Assembly (NCBI GenBank): GCA_002779065.1
Contig: PEXL01000037.1
Span: forward strand, 1 to 5,070
DNA from: Candidatus Diapherotrites archaeon CG08_land_8_20_14_0_20_34_12
Lineage (GTDB): Archaea; Iainarchaeota; Iainarchaeia; Iainarchaeales; 0-14-0-20-34-12
Direction of reading: 5' to 3'
Length of the DNA stretch: 5,070 nt
Shown: positions 4,524 through 5,070 of the stretch, piece by piece
Layout of the letters: the number at the start of each line of letters is the position of its first letter
Position numbering within the stretch: the first letter of the stretch is position 1
Translations under genes and position numbers: made by a program
Notes under the pieces: generated by a model
The model's database searches: none
Told to the model about the DNA's origin: nothing
What the model saw: the letters and a program-made list of their open reading frames with translations, nothing else

Positions 4524-5070
4524 TTCTCTGCCTCTTTGCTCCCCAATAGCATTTCTTTGCTGTTTTTTCTTACTGCTTCCATTACCTGGTCTGAATTTGA
4601 ATAATATTCAGCTATTACCTTTCCGACATCATTTATGTTATGTATATCTTGATTAACCATCCATTCCAAAATTTGCTTTTTTTCTGCTATTTCCTGATTA
4701 ATTTCAGATGGCAATAATCCTGTGTAAAGCCCCAATTCTTCATAGAATCTAATACTTTCACTATATTTCTCAATCGAATCTTCCTTTGCTTTCCATCGAT
4801 ATAGTATATTTGCTTTTACTACCTCTTCGGTTCCTCTTCTTTCAGTTATATATTCTGCTAACTGAAGTATTCTTCGTACCCCTAATCTCCTGTTTCTAAA
4901 CATTACAATATTCAGGCCAACAGCATCAAGCATTGTGCCTGGAATTTCAATTGGCGGATTTGTTAATCGCCTAATTGTTTCATCTGCTGTGTTTGCATGC
5001 ACAGTAGTATAAGCAGAATGGCCTGTGTGCATTGCTTCAAATAATACCTCAGCTTCCTCCTTTCTCCTTA
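4520..5070 (-). CDS. Type IV pilus assembly ATPase (FlaI/TadA/GspE family), C-terminal part
   Basis: Cytoplasmic motor ATPase that powers pilin assembly. The frame is open to the right edge, so the start, the N-terminal domain and the Walker A and B motifs lie outside; 182 residues are visible. They begin RRKEEAEVLFEAMHTGHSAY and reach TVHAN, the conserved His box (TGH plus T-x-H-A) of the secretion ATPase family. An internal ATG at 5032 lies within this motif and is not the true start. After the core comes a tail with YEELGLYTGLLPSEINQEIA and ILEWMVNQDIHNINDVGKVI, typical of archaeal FlaI/TadA-like ATPases and not of bacterial GspE. Its stop overlaps the next gene (ATGA), so it heads, or sits within, the operon with the two T2SSF proteins. 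Whether it drives a pilus, an archaellum or another filament cannot be told here. The separate pilin and split platform favour a pilus. Confidence 0.93.
   Translation of the reverse strand, partial: RRKEEAEVLFEAMHTGHSAYTTVHANTADETIRRLTNPPIEIPGTMLDAVGLNIVMFRNRRLGVRRILQLAEYITERRGTEEVVKANILYRWKAKEDSIEKYSESIRFYEELGLYTGLLPSEINQEIAEKKQILEWMVNQDIHNINDVGKVIAEYYSNSDQVMEAVRKNSKEMLLGSKEAEK

Noticed and set aside
1..5070. CRISPR array, insertion sequence, integrase or attachment site
   Set aside because: No regularly spaced repeats, transposase-like protein, terminal inverted repeats or target duplications were seen on either strand.

Overview
The window looks archaeal, most likely from an AT-rich DPANN-type lineage. 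The evidence is a pilin with a class III (archaeal) signal peptide, a pilus ATPase whose C-terminal tail resembles FlaI/archaeal type IV pilus ATPases, GGTG-type ribosome binding sites, and TATA-like boxes about 25 nt before several starts. The lineage is inferred from gene content only; no rRNA or tRNA is present.

Layout, left to right. Positions 1-277 hold the end of an unrecognised gene. A plus-strand membrane ORF is the better reading, but a minus-strand ORF with a promoter-like box overlaps it. A strong inverted repeat (281-302) then ends the pilin transcript. The pilin gene (330-782, minus) follows, with a strong RBS and a hairpin directly upstream of it. A 122-bp gap (783-904) carries that hairpin, a TATA-like box and a second hairpin. 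Next come coaD (905-1387) and coaE (1448-2035), both minus strand, for the last two steps of coenzyme A synthesis. coaE is divergent from cobO (2073-2591, plus), a corrinoid adenosyltransferase; only 37 bp separate them. cobO converges on a minus-strand pilus assembly operon (2648-5070): an ATPase cut by the right edge, then two T2SSF-domain membrane proteins, all overlapping or nearly abutting.

Two themes emerge. The first is a type IV pilus-like machine: a motor ATPase, a split pair of platform proteins, and a separately transcribed pilin as its likely substrate. The prepilin peptidase is not in view. The second is cofactor metabolism. CoaD and CoaE are both of the bacterial type, whereas most archaea use unrelated or distant enzymes for these steps, so acquisition from bacteria is plausible. 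CobO activates corrinoids for adenosylcobalamin-dependent enzymes that are not seen here.

I found no mobile element, CRISPR array, tRNA or rRNA, and no clearly new multi-gene system. The most notable points are the bacterial-type CoaD-CoaE pair in an archaeal setting, the hairpin abutting the pilin RBS, and the two competing readings of the left edge.
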